Positions 45,201 through 53,149 of a stretch of DNA of 62,686 nt are shown here, in pieces. Below the pieces are notes generated by a model that worked only from the letters and a program-made list of their open reading frames with translations, made no database searches and had not been told where the DNA came from. Both the position numbers and the translations under genes were made by a program. The first letter of the stretch is position 1. Each line of letters begins with the position of its first letter. This DNA is from CAYRTD01 sp964426915 (GTDB lineage: Bacteria > Bacteroidota > Bacteroidia > Bacteroidales > GCA-2748055): the NCBI GenBank assembly GCA_964426915.1, contig CAYRTD010000005.1, positions 1 to 62,686 of the forward strand, in the 5' to 3' direction.

Positions 45201-45619
45201 AACTGGCATTAACAGAACCCGGTGGTCAATTCTTTATTGATTCTCTTATATTCGCCAACAGTTTAGAGGATATATCAATGGGTCGGGTAAAGGACGGGGG
45301 AAATGACTGGCGGGATTTTGCGAGTGCAACACCCGGTCGATCTAATTTATCTACAAATATTGATATAAATGTTCAGAATTTTATTGCTGCATACCCGAAT
45401 CCTTTTAAAAATAATTTGACAATTCATCTGAAAGGAGAAATAATCGGGGAAAATATAGAAATCATCGTCATGGATGTCCATGGTAGACCAGTATATCTGA
45501 ATGAAGCCTATGCCGTTGAAGAAATAGATCTAAATCTATCCGAATTACCTGCTGGGGCCTACCTTTTAAGGATAATTGCCAGAGGACAGGTATACTCGAA
45601 AATGATTATCAAACAATAG
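42263..45619 (+). CDS. CotH-kinase protein with three lamin-tail domains and T9SS domain
   Basis: A 1118-residue secreted protein. Order: signal peptide (to about 21); lamin-tail domain 1 (LRINEFMASNGS, YDDWIELHNSG, GTLNSTH); a chitobiase-C-like segment (TEIYYTIDGSVPTVES); and a CotH kinase domain (about 270-640) with VQISGQYSRKNEHKTL, LLRNSGSEWP, AAVYLNGEYWGILNLREKI and RWVMYDLDRGF. An InlB-like repeat (PKPGYHFDHWEG), lamin-tail domains 2 and 3 (LQINEIMADN, LYINEFMAANN) and a T9SS sorting domain (AAYPNPFKNNL) follow. CotH proteins are atypical secreted kinases that phosphorylate serine on proteins. Its place in a glycan locus suggests a surface protein partner, perhaps one of its neighbours. 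Confidence 0.85.
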   Translation: MKNQYFIIFTLLSVICYPSFSQLRINEFMASNGSIIMDDKGEYDDWIELHNSGNSSINLQGYFLSDDLNDPFKWRFNQPLVVEPDEYIIIWADNENRDNHTSFSLNRQEEEIVLSDPDSVLVDSVKFYDQIYDYSYGRSADGSWGYFSEPTPGTLNSTHIVEGRCQAPILKTAPGIYEGFMRIELENVDPQTEIYYTIDGSVPTVESKYYENKIQLYETGTVRLRAFKEGWLPSRVVTGSYFINERNHDVDIVSVSTDPYNLWDDEYGIHVVGTNGIEKYGIVANYNQDWERPVSVELFKPNGKREFQVDAGVQISGQYSRKNEHKTLAFYLRSQYGFARLNYPLFPEKDIDQYNNFLLRNSGSEWPETMFGDAISQYIVKDQMDTDYMAYRPAAVYLNGEYWGILNLREKINEHYPASNYDIPAKEVDMLESSGDFDFRIVSGDNSDYLALRTFVENNELSDQQNFEHVSSRVDLEHYTDYQITEIYENNTDWPGNNIKYWRHGADLFSKWRWVMYDLDRGFSIRGQAPDYEKKDQDNLVRAMNSGKYNFLLTGMMNNAGYKEYFIKRFNAHIYTTFHPERVNPIFDEWGDRLENEMENHLDRWGDNRWDWGPFDEKTIGGWRDIITYKKYWAEERPEVMMGILKEYFSLSDTLRVDLSVSSLQHGHISVNGVKSTLKEFSGVFFSDYSLDITAHPKPGYHFDHWEGITFGNHRADYSLNIEENMKIKAMFSKNSLQINEIMADNTISLADDFGEYDDWIELYNSGNESVNIGGMYISDDPDNPLKWKIPSSDNELTSIQPGDYLILWADADTTQGILHLGFRLNNNGESLILTSGDGKTLISSMDFGKQEPNKSYGDFPDGSLSRKYMPATPGTANISFSNDYDLYINEFMAANNTIMDEYNEFDDWIEIYNNGPEDVNLAGFYLTDDFSDPVKYQISDENPELTTIPSRGFLVIWTDNDSEQGPLHTNFKLSAAGEELALTEPGGQFFIDSLIFANSLEDISMGRVKDGGNDWRDFASATPGRSNLSTNIDINVQNFIAAYPNPFKNNLTIHLKGEIIGENIEIIVMDVHGRPVYLNEAYAVEEIDLNLSELPAGAYLLRIIARGQVYSKMIIKQ

Positions 45620-45631
45620 AGACAATTTACT

Positions 45632-47017
45632 ATGAAAAACAATAAAATTTTATGGTGGTTATTGATCACTTTTCAACTAGCTTGTTCAAATAATCAGGAT
45701 TACAACATCAAAGACTTTGATGCCGTAGGTGATGGCAAAACAATCAATACCGTTAATATTCAAAAAGCCATTAATGCGGCTTCAGAAGCCGGCGGAGGTA
45801 AAGTAGTAATTACTCAAGGCACTTTTGTTACGGGTACTCTATACATGAAAGACAATGTAACTTTACATCTGAATGAGGGTGCAACCTTACTGGGAAGCCC
45901 CCACCTCGATGATTACCCGATGCACGAACTCTCAACCGTTCGCTCTTATACCGAGCGCTATACTAAAAAAGGGCTGATTTATGCCGAAGGTGTGAATAAC
46001 ATCGCTATCCAGGGTGCTGGTATTATCGATGGTAACAGCTTTGCTCCTGAATTCAAGCAAGCCAGTAAAGAAAATATGACCCTTAAGCCACTTGGTATTA
46101 AATTCATTTCCTGTAAAAATGTGCGTGTAGAAGGCGTGACTATTATGCAAGCTGGCCTGTGGTTGCAGCATTACCTCAACTGTGAAGATCTGACCATTCG
46201 CAATATTGAGGCCATCAATCATGGTAATTTTACCAACGACGGTTTGAACATCGATGGCTGCCGTAATGTACTGATTGAGGATATTTCCATAGATTCACAC
46301 GATGATGCCCTGGTTTTTAAAAGTACGGGTCCGGCAATATGTGAAGATGTAAAAGTCAGGAATTGTATTCTAAAAAGCCACTGCCATGCATTAAAGTTTG
46401 GCACAGAAACTACCGGAGGTTTTCGCAACTTTGACATTGCCGGCATTCAAATAATGCCCAGCGATTCGGTACATTATAAAACCGGTAAGCTTTGGCGGGT
46501 TATTACTGGTGTCGCAATGGAAATTACCGACGGTGGAATCATGGAAAACATTAAAATTAGCGACCTTCATGCCGATAGTGTTTATGCACCTATTTTTATT
46601 AAACTGGGTAACCGAGCCAGAAAACATCGGGAAGATGCTCCAGAACCAACACCCGGCACCATTAAAAACATAATTTTATCTGATATCACAATTACAAATG
46701 CCGGGCCATTCAGCTCGTCAATCACTGGTTTTCCAGGGTATCAGGTGCAGGATGTAACATTGAAAAATATTTCCATAAAATACAATGTAGCTCCCACTGA
46801 AGCAGAGCTGTTTTCCGAAGTGCCTGAAAATGAAAAACGTTACCCTGAGATCACCATGTTTACCAAAGGTTTACCTGAAACCAAATACCTGCCCACCTAC
46901 GGACTTTTTGCCCGTCATGTCAATGGTCTCTCCATAGAAAATTTTGAGGTAGAACCAGCATCAGGCGATCCCAGAGAAAAATTTAAATTTATCAACGTTG
47001 AAAATTTGGCACAATGA
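45632..47017 (+). CDS. GH28-like right-handed beta-helix lipoprotein (polygalacturonase family)
   Basis: A 461-residue lipoprotein (signal ending FQLAC, C18). The N-terminal pectate-lyase-superfamily opening FDAVGDGKTINTVNIQKAIN leads into a beta-helix with glycoside hydrolase 28 marks: NDG at N202-D203, DD at D224-D225 in SHDDALVFKS, and H252 with K255 in CHALKFGTE. The GHG and RIK motifs of classical polygalacturonases are altered to CHA and LKF, so it belongs to a divergent branch acting on galacturonan-like or other uronic-acid chains. It has a lipid anchor and no T9SS domain, unlike its neighbours. It lies 12 bp after the CotH gene and is the last intact gene of the locus. Confidence 0.8.
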   Translation: MKNNKILWWLLITFQLACSNNQDYNIKDFDAVGDGKTINTVNIQKAINAASEAGGGKVVITQGTFVTGTLYMKDNVTLHLNEGATLLGSPHLDDYPMHELSTVRSYTERYTKKGLIYAEGVNNIAIQGAGIIDGNSFAPEFKQASKENMTLKPLGIKFISCKNVRVEGVTIMQAGLWLQHYLNCEDLTIRNIEAINHGNFTNDGLNIDGCRNVLIEDISIDSHDDALVFKSTGPAICEDVKVRNCILKSHCHALKFGTETTGGFRNFDIAGIQIMPSDSVHYKTGKLWRVITGVAMEITDGGIMENIKISDLHADSVYAPIFIKLGNRARKHREDAPEPTPGTIKNIILSDITITNAGPFSSSITGFPGYQVQDVTLKNISIKYNVAPTEAELFSEVPENEKRYPEITMFTKGLPETKYLPTYGLFARHVNGLSIENFEVEPASGDPREKFKFINVENLAQ

Positions 47018-47048
47018 AATTTTTTACTTTGTGACTTTTTCATTGTGC
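47009..47048 (+). terminator. Hairpin overlapping the GH28-like stop codon
   Basis: GCACAATGAAA (47009-47019) and TTTCATTGTGC (47038-47048) form an 11-bp perfect inverted repeat with an 18-nt loop spanning the stop codon. No T run follows. The palindrome CTACTAGTAG comes directly after. It may end the locus transcript. Confidence 0.4.
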
Positions 47049-47570
47049 ACTACTAGTAGGGCAGCTTTGTTAACAGGAAGATATAATTCAGCAAACGGAG
47101 TTACGCAGTTATCCTCTCACCATGGAAGAGATTAGTCAGCTAAATATGAGCGGTTAGAAGATGCTGTTTTTAATAAAGATGAAAAGCCAATTGCTGATCT
47201 TTTAAAAGAGAAGTGTATCAAACAGCTTTAATTGTCAAATGGCATCTGGCTGGTATGAGCTGGACATCAGCTAAGTAGTTAGCAAGCATGCAATCAAACC
47301 CATTTAAAAAAACATGGCCCTATATTTTTTTGTCGAAGACAAATAAAATATAATCCCTGTGTTCTCCCCTGAGCGTAGCGACTCCAAGACGTCTTTCTAT
47401 TCATATTCCTCCCCGGGTTCCCTGCCCGCCAAAGCACAGGCACGCGCCTCGGCCACCGGCGGCCAAAACCTTTGGTGACGGCTCGCAGGCGGGTCTGTGA
47501 CTACTCCGTGAACTCTGTGTAATATATCCCCCCAGTGTTCTCATGCGAGCACAGCGAATGGTGCAAAATA
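47049..47570. other. Degenerate boundary region with no intact gene
   Basis: About 520 bp with a short coding remnant (listed separately), then a GC-rich island (about 47400-47500) with CCCGCC/GGCGGG and CCAAAACCTTTGG inverted pieces. The run GTGAACTCTGTGTAATAT near 47510 resembles CTGAACTCTGTGTAATAT near 3725. It looks like scrap between the glycan locus and the next block. Confidence 0.5.
47139..47231 (+). pseudogene. C-terminal coding remnant
   Basis: An open stretch reading AKYERLEDAVFNKDEKPIAD and then LLKEKCIKQL before a stop. Its composition is protein-like, but a TAG lies three codons upstream and there is no start. It looks like the tail of a lost gene. I do not recognise the family. 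Confidence 0.4.
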
Positions 47571-47571
47571 C

Positions 47572-47607
47572 AATTCCCCGAATCCACCACAGCGGATTCG
47601 GGGAATT
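47572..47607. terminator. Bidirectional-type terminator hairpin
   Basis: AATTCCCCGAATCC (47572-47585) and GGATTCGGGGAATT (47594-47607) form a perfect 14-bp stem with an 8-nt loop, with AT-rich flanks on both sides. It lies 26 bp after the stop of the minus-strand T9SS gene. Confidence 0.7.
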
Positions 47608-47633
47608 AAAATTTCCTGCAAATTATTAATTAT

Positions 47634-49193
47634 TTATTCGTACTTAACAAATTTACCAACGGAAGTCCTGCTTGTTTCTCTTATCATTATATAATAAACC
47701 CCGGGATCAAGACTTGTAATTTCCAGATTACTATGGTTATTATAGCGATCCTTCATCATAAGCTTTCCTGAGAGATCATAGATCTCAACATCAACATCTT
47801 TCTGAAAATCAGATTCAATCCTGATGAAATCACTTGCGGGATTGGGGATAATATTTAATTTTTTCAGGTGATGATCATTTAACCCGGTACCACTTCCTTC
47901 AGCAGGACGAATTATCAGTTCGAAGGTATTATTCGGGCCGGTGGTAGGGTAGGAGCCGCCAGAAACTTCTGTTATAGCAAATATTATAGTATCATTTTCT
48001 GTTTTCGTTGTATTTATTATAGGAACAGGTAGTGGCCTAATACCGTCTCTATCAAATACCAAAGTGCCTTCCGTCCAGTCGCCAATGCGCTCTGTTTCTC
48101 CGGACACGTACTCAACCTTAACGGTAACTTCTTCATCATTAGGAATATTCAGTACCGTAACCGGAAGATCGTAAGTCCCTATATCTTCTTTAATACGGAA
48201 ACCTGATTTTTGAAATTCACTATAGGTGCCGAGGGGTACTCCGGTTTTCTTAATAGAAAGATTGCTGACATAGAAATTATTATCACCCTCATTCCTGCTT
48301 GCACCCCGGCTAAAAAATCTGAGACCGTTCACGGTTTCATAATAAGTATATGCCGGAGGCATTGTGGCTTCAAAAGTCCCGTGCTTTTCATTAATAAAGT
48401 TTATATCAGTTTCTCCTTCAGGGATTGCCATAAACACGATTTCTTCATTTTCTTCAGGACCTTTATCCGCATCTCTGTAATATAAATGCATCATTTGAGG
48501 GGCGATTATCCAGGTATAATGGATCCATTTGGTATTGGATACAAGGCCGGCGCCATCGTATCTTTTTGAATATGGGACAAGTGGATAGTTGTCTGTACTG
48601 GAGTAGGTGGTTCCATTATCCGGATCTGCCGCGTTTTCATTATAGTAGTACCCGCCTGCACCGCCATTCCAGCCGGGATTATCCTCGAATTCACCACCGT
48701 AGGACAAACAGGGTCCGTAACTACCATTAAAAAGCCAGAAGTGGTATGCCGGGATCCCAAAATCTGTAGTGGTTGCGCCTCCTTCAGGTAAATTCTGTAG
48801 TAAAGTGATGTTCATCCTTCCTGATTCCCCTGATCCTGCGAGTAGTTCAAAATTGAGGTCAAATTCAATTACGATGGTGTCTCCAAAAGTCCGGTCGATC
48901 TCACGGGGAAATTCATAATCAAAAGTTGCAAAGAAATTGGTAAGACCAGCATTTCCCACCATGGTATCAGTATACGCTACTGCGGGAAAAGTAAGTGCAT
49001 CGTCCGGGCCGGTTCGTTCTGTAATTTTAAAGGCTCTGATTGGAGCATCATAACCGGTGGGAGTCACCAACAAGTTATTATCGATAAATTCAACTCCGGT
49101 TTTCATGGAATCGATCAACACAACTGAATATTGGCCGTTAGTGTAAGAAAATATCCAGATGATAGAAATAAGAGTAAAAATTATTTTTTTCAT
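47634..49193 (-). CDS. Secreted protein of unknown function with T9SS sorting domain
   Basis: A 519-residue protein with a signal peptide (IIFTLISIIWIFSYTNG) and a large beta-rich region. The latter includes IVIEFDLNFELLAGSGE, FWLFNGSYGPCLSYGGEFED and KWIHYTWIIAPQMMHLYYRD, consistent with a concanavalin-like jelly roll (about 25-320). An Ig-like segment (about 330-435) follows, then a T9SS sorting domain (LNIIPNPASDFIRIES ... GVYYIMIRE). No active site was recognised. It is transcribed against the glycan locus and is probably monocistronic, ending at the hairpin at 47.6 kb. Confidence 0.65.
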   Translation of the reverse strand: MKKIIFTLISIIWIFSYTNGQYSVVLIDSMKTGVEFIDNNLLVTPTGYDAPIRAFKITERTGPDDALTFPAVAYTDTMVGNAGLTNFFATFDYEFPREIDRTFGDTIVIEFDLNFELLAGSGESGRMNITLLQNLPEGGATTTDFGIPAYHFWLFNGSYGPCLSYGGEFEDNPGWNGGAGGYYYNENAADPDNGTTYSSTDNYPLVPYSKRYDGAGLVSNTKWIHYTWIIAPQMMHLYYRDADKGPEENEEIVFMAIPEGETDINFINEKHGTFEATMPPAYTYYETVNGLRFFSRGASRNEGDNNFYVSNLSIKKTGVPLGTYSEFQKSGFRIKEDIGTYDLPVTVLNIPNDEEVTVKVEYVSGETERIGDWTEGTLVFDRDGIRPLPVPIINTTKTENDTIIFAITEVSGGSYPTTGPNNTFELIIRPAEGSGTGLNDHHLKKLNIIPNPASDFIRIESDFQKDVDVEIYDLSGKLMMKDRYNNHSNLEITSLDPGVYYIMIRETSRTSVGKFVKYE

Positions 49194-49477
49194 AGTATGT
49201 CTTTTTGTTAATAATTATACATTCAAAAGTTTAATGCAATTTACAGAAATCCGTGTTATGAGAAAAGAATATTGTCTCAAAAAGGATAGTAAATTGTCAT
49301 TATTAGTGTGCAATGAAGATGTAAATCCATAATAGTTCTCTGAGTTTAATATGGGTTATATTTTAAAGACATCGTTTATTTCCTGTTCATCGAATAAAAA
49401 CTGCAGTTCAACGAAAAAATTGAGATATAAACTCCTTCCTCCATAAATTTGATCCTCTAATCAAATCTGAAATCCTC
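49194..49477. other. Divergent intergenic region
   Basis: About 280 bp between the minus-strand T9SS gene and a truncated lipoprotein gene. It holds the candidate promoter at 49420-49451; nothing else was recognised. Confidence 0.4.
49420..49451 (+). promoter_or_regulatory. Candidate Bacteroidota promoter (-33 TTG, -7 TAAATTTG)
   Basis: TTG at 49420-49422, a 21-nt spacer and TAAATTTG at 49444-49451 match the known TTG ... TAnnTTTG pattern. It lies 26 bp ahead of the ATG of the truncated lipoprotein, so it was probably the promoter of the intact gene. Confidence 0.5.
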
Positions 49478-49654
49478 ATGAAAACAAAAACTATCTCTAT
49501 CATTGCTATTCTGCTTACTTTTTTAATTAGTAGTTGCATTGTAAAAAGCCTTCACCCTTTCTATTCTGAAAAAGACCGTTTTTATAATCAGGAATTGGTG
49601 GGGACATGGATGGATCAGGAACTCCTTGTTACCTGTAGGGCAGTCCTATTGTGA
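49478..49654 (+). pseudogene. Truncated lipoprotein gene (58 residues)
   Basis: An ATG opens a good lipoprotein signal ending LISSC (C20). Then comes VKSLHPFYSEKDRFYNQELV and GTWMDQ, a segment typical of the N-terminus of longer Bacteroidota lipoproteins (the SLHPFYTEKD and LVGTW pattern). The frame loses similarity after about residue 50 and stops at 58, and no continuation is seen before the receptor gene starts at 49736. It is most likely a gene cut short by deletion; a genuine short lipoprotein is possible. Confidence 0.55.
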
Positions 49655-49735
49655 AAACTTTTTTAAAATATTAAAACATTAATCTCTTTAAGATGTTGGT
49701 ATTGCTGAAATGTAATATTAATAAAACTTCTTTTT

Positions 49736-52006
49736 GTGAATCAACTGAAATGCTATATCCTGTCATTTATTCTATTATTGTCAATTTCTCTCCAACCTCT
49801 TTTTTCTCAATTTAAGGGGGTTGTTATAGATGCTGAAACCGACGCACCTCTGGAATACGCCACTTTAATTGCAGATAGTGGTAAATCTGTCTTTATATCA
49901 GGTCCGGGGGGAGCTTTTACCCTTGAAAGAGATGTTGATAGCCTCTCAGTCACTGTAAGTCACCTTGGTTATCACCAGAGAAATTTCACCATATACAGGA
50001 ATAAAAATAATATCCTTGTCCTGTTCCCTGATTATAATCAAATTGGAGAAGTGGTTGTTAGGGCCACTCATTTCAACTCTACTCTTAAATCATCAGCAGG
50101 AAGTATTACTCTTCTGACTCCTGAACTCGTGAATAATTCCTATTCACCTACGGTTACTGATATTATAAATATGGCGCCGGGTATTTTCATGGCTCAGGGC
50201 ACGCTTTCAACTAACAGGTTAATTATTAGAGGGATAGGTTCGAGAAACCCCTATGGAACGAACCGTATTCGAATGTACTTTGGTGAGATTCCGGTAAATT
50301 CCATTGACGGTTCAAGTTCTCCTGAGAACATAAATCCTGATGTGTTGGAAAGGATAGAAATATTAAAAGGTCCTTCTTCTGCCATATATGGTGCTGGTTT
50401 AGGGGGGACTATCAAAATGATTCCTGATTATCCGGATAGCGAAGGCTTTGGTACAGATTTTAATACCGAACTTCATTCCTGGGGAGGTTATACAATGGGT
50501 ATAAATTCTTCTTATAAAAAGAATAAATCTTCTATGCGACTTTCAGCAAAAGAGTATCATACCGATGGTTTCCGTCAAAACAATGACTATACCCGCAGAG
50601 ATCTTTACTTTGGAGGTAAAGTACAGGGCGAAAAACTTAATGTAAAATATCTTTTGAATTACCTGGGTCTCAGAGCCGGAATTCCCAGTTCACTCAGCAG
50701 GAGAGACTTCATAGAATCTCCAGAAAGTGCTGCCGATTCGTGGGCTGAGGTAGAAGGGTTTGAAGATTATCAGAATTTCATCGCGGGTATTTTTATGGAT
50801 TACAGGGTAGCAGACAAAGTCTTCGGTAATACAGGTCTGTTTTCTAATTATGGAGATACATATGAATCCCGTCCGTTCAATATTTTTGATTCTGAACAGA
50901 TTGGAGGAGGAATGAGGCAGAGCATTGAATTCCGGGGATTGAATATAAAATTGACAGGAGGATATGAGGCCGTTCTTGAACAGAGCGAATGGGATATTTA
51001 TGAAACATTGAATGGCGATCAGGGACAACGATTAAATGCCATGAAAGATAATCGTTACTACATCTCCGGTTTCCTTCATTCAGCAATAGATCCCTTGCCC
51101 GGACTAAGGATTGAGCCGGCTCTCAGCCTCACATATATGAAGTACAAATTGACAGATCAGTTTGATAACGATGAAGATCTCTCCGGTGATTATAGCTATG
51201 ATCCGGAACTTTCCCCCCGTTTGGGGATTAATTATAATTTATTGAGAGATATGCATGTATATGGTTCTGTCGGTCATGGATTTTCTCCTCCGAGTCTTGA
51301 AGAAACTTTACTTCCGGAAGGCGAAGCAAATACTGCTTTAAAACCTGAGTCAGGATGGACCTTCGATCTTGGACTTAAAGGCAACCATATGGAATCGCGA
51401 TTATATTATGATTTCACCTTATATTACATCAGGTTATCAGATCTTTTACTAACGGAAAGAATCACAGTTGATCAGTTTGTCGGGGTAAATGCTGGTAAAA
51501 CAAATCATTACGGAGCAGAACTGTTTATAAGATATCAGTTTTTCGGGATTGACCTTACTGGTGTAAATTCATTACTTTTTACCTCCTCATGGAATTATTC
51601 TCAAAACCGGTTTGTAGATTTTATAGATGATAATGTTGACTATTCAGGAAACGAACTTCCCGGAATCCCAAATGTAGGCCTGAATTTATCTCTTGACTAT
51701 TCAAGAATGGAACACTGGAATGTAGTCGCCGGATACCGGCTTTACGGGAAACAATATATGAATGATGCTAATTCCGAAATATACGCCGGTCACCAGCTTA
51801 TAGATATTAAAGCCGGATATAAAAACCTGAAAATTACTGATAAGTTCAGTCTTGAGATTTATGCTGCTGTAAGAAACCTGCTAAATGTTGACTACGCTTC
51901 CATGATACTGGTAAATGCACCTTCCTTCGGAGGCTCGGTTCCAAGATATTATTACCCGGGTAATCCGAGAAATTATCTGGTTGGACTCAGGCTATCCTTC
52001 AACTGA
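49736..52006 (+). CDS. TonB-dependent receptor (FecA/siderophore-like)
   Basis: A 756-residue outer-membrane receptor. The start is a GTG before NQLKCYILSFILLLSISLQ, because the nearby ATG is out of frame. A signal peptide is followed by a carboxypeptidase-like domain (FKGVVIDAETDAPLEYATL, about 25-105). The plug (about 115-230) has NRLIIRGIGSRNPYG, LERIEILKGPSSAIYG and GLGGTIKMI, and the barrel ends LVGLRLSFN. It lacks a SusD partner and resembles iron-complex receptors more than SusC; the ligand is unknown. No iron box was sought successfully. It converges with the glycosyltransferase gene. Confidence 0.88.
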   Translation: MNQLKCYILSFILLLSISLQPLFSQFKGVVIDAETDAPLEYATLIADSGKSVFISGPGGAFTLERDVDSLSVTVSHLGYHQRNFTIYRNKNNILVLFPDYNQIGEVVVRATHFNSTLKSSAGSITLLTPELVNNSYSPTVTDIINMAPGIFMAQGTLSTNRLIIRGIGSRNPYGTNRIRMYFGEIPVNSIDGSSSPENINPDVLERIEILKGPSSAIYGAGLGGTIKMIPDYPDSEGFGTDFNTELHSWGGYTMGINSSYKKNKSSMRLSAKEYHTDGFRQNNDYTRRDLYFGGKVQGEKLNVKYLLNYLGLRAGIPSSLSRRDFIESPESAADSWAEVEGFEDYQNFIAGIFMDYRVADKVFGNTGLFSNYGDTYESRPFNIFDSEQIGGGMRQSIEFRGLNIKLTGGYEAVLEQSEWDIYETLNGDQGQRLNAMKDNRYYISGFLHSAIDPLPGLRIEPALSLTYMKYKLTDQFDNDEDLSGDYSYDPELSPRLGINYNLLRDMHVYGSVGHGFSPPSLEETLLPEGEANTALKPESGWTFDLGLKGNHMESRLYYDFTLYYIRLSDLLLTERITVDQFVGVNAGKTNHYGAELFIRYQFFGIDLTGVNSLLFTSSWNYSQNRFVDFIDDNVDYSGNELPGIPNVGLNLSLDYSRMEHWNVVAGYRLYGKQYMNDANSEIYAGHQLIDIKAGYKNLKITDKFSLEIYAAVRNLLNVDYASMILVNAPSFGGSVPRYYYPGNPRNYLVGLRLSFN

Positions 52007-52071
52007 AAATGCAAGAAAAATTTTCATTCTTTCAATTTATCAGGTAAGGGAATTGACCGGATCTGCATATT

Positions 52072-53088
52072 CTATCCTGCGAATAGGTAATTTACACCCT
52101 CAACAAATCCTCTTCGCTCTAAAAATCCTGCAATTTCTCTTTTTTGATCATGATGGCGGTTGTAAACAAGGATGAAAATATGATCCGGGGAAGGGATATC
52201 TTTGTAAAAAACAATTTCTTCAGATACCTTCCTGTTTTTTTTGTGAATATCAATATATGCCCGGATCCGGACCCCTTCATCCTTTAAATATCTTGACCAT
52301 CTTCTGGATCTTCTGCTTGCTCCCCAAACCCATACTTCCGGATAAAATGATATATTTTTCTTCAGCCATTTTGCCAGATATACTGCCTTTACTTTAAAGA
52401 AAGCTTTATCACTGTAAAAGGCGCTGGTTCTTGTCAGTCGTTCATCTGAGTCATACCAGCGTAAAACCGTTTCATTCAGTTTATGGATTTTTACTCCCTG
52501 ATCCAGCCATCGTAACCATAATTCATAATCTTCAGGAAAATCCCCGTAACGATACATTCCATGCCTGAGTCCAATATGTTTTCTCCACATGGCAGTGGGA
52601 TTTACAACCGGCGACTCTGCAAACCTGTTAAGGAGAATGTCTTCATAACTTAAGATCGAATTACTCCAGTCAACATAACGCTGAAAACCTTTTGTGTTAT
52701 CATGATGAGGAACATATTCAACAAGTCCGCAGGAAACATCTGTGTCGGGATGGCTTTCCATGTATGCTGATCGGTTAAGGAGACTGTCGCTAACGAGTTC
52801 ATCATCAGCGTCCATTCGGCATATAAAATCACCTTCCGCAGCTTTACTTCCTTTGTTAGAGGCAAATACTACTCCCTGATTTTGTTCATGTAAAAGTTTG
52901 AAGCGGGAATCTAATTTACAATATTCTTCGGCTAATTTTGAACTTTTATCCCGGGAGTTGTTGTTTATTAAGATACATTCAAAATTTTCATAGCTTTGAG
53001 ATGAAATGCTTTCCATTGATCTTACAAGGGTTCTCTCTGCATTGAAAAATGGAAGTATAACAGATATTTTAGGTTTCGGGGATTTCAT
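52072..53088 (-). CDS. GT2 family glycosyltransferase with extra C-terminal nucleotide-fold-like domain
   Basis: A 338-residue protein. Residues 1-240 are a GT-A family 2 glycosyltransferase: ISVILPFFNAERTL, CILINNNSRDKS, NQGVVFASNKG and the DxD motif RMDADDE (D93, D95). Residues about 255-338 form a further domain beginning VWVWGASRRSRRWSRYL and continuing IRAYIDIHKKNRKV and DHIFILVYNRHHDQ. This looks like the small Rossmann-type domain of PglD-like or GxGxxG sugar enzymes, with the glycine motif reduced to WGAS. It probably adds a sugar in surface polysaccharide or glycolipid synthesis. It is a single gene, divergent from the protease gene across 61 bp. Confidence 0.82.
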   Translation of the reverse strand: MKSPKPKISVILPFFNAERTLVRSMESISSQSYENFECILINNNSRDKSSKLAEEYCKLDSRFKLLHEQNQGVVFASNKGSKAAEGDFICRMDADDELVSDSLLNRSAYMESHPDTDVSCGLVEYVPHHDNTKGFQRYVDWSNSILSYEDILLNRFAESPVVNPTAMWRKHIGLRHGMYRYGDFPEDYELWLRWLDQGVKIHKLNETVLRWYDSDERLTRTSAFYSDKAFFKVKAVYLAKWLKKNISFYPEVWVWGASRRSRRWSRYLKDEGVRIRAYIDIHKKNRKVSEEIVFYKDIPSPDHIFILVYNRHHDQKREIAGFLERRGFVEGVNYLFAG

Positions 53089-53149
53089 AAGTTCAAATTT
53101 AGCTAACTTTATGGATTATTAATAAAAATACAGGTAACAGCTGTGAATT

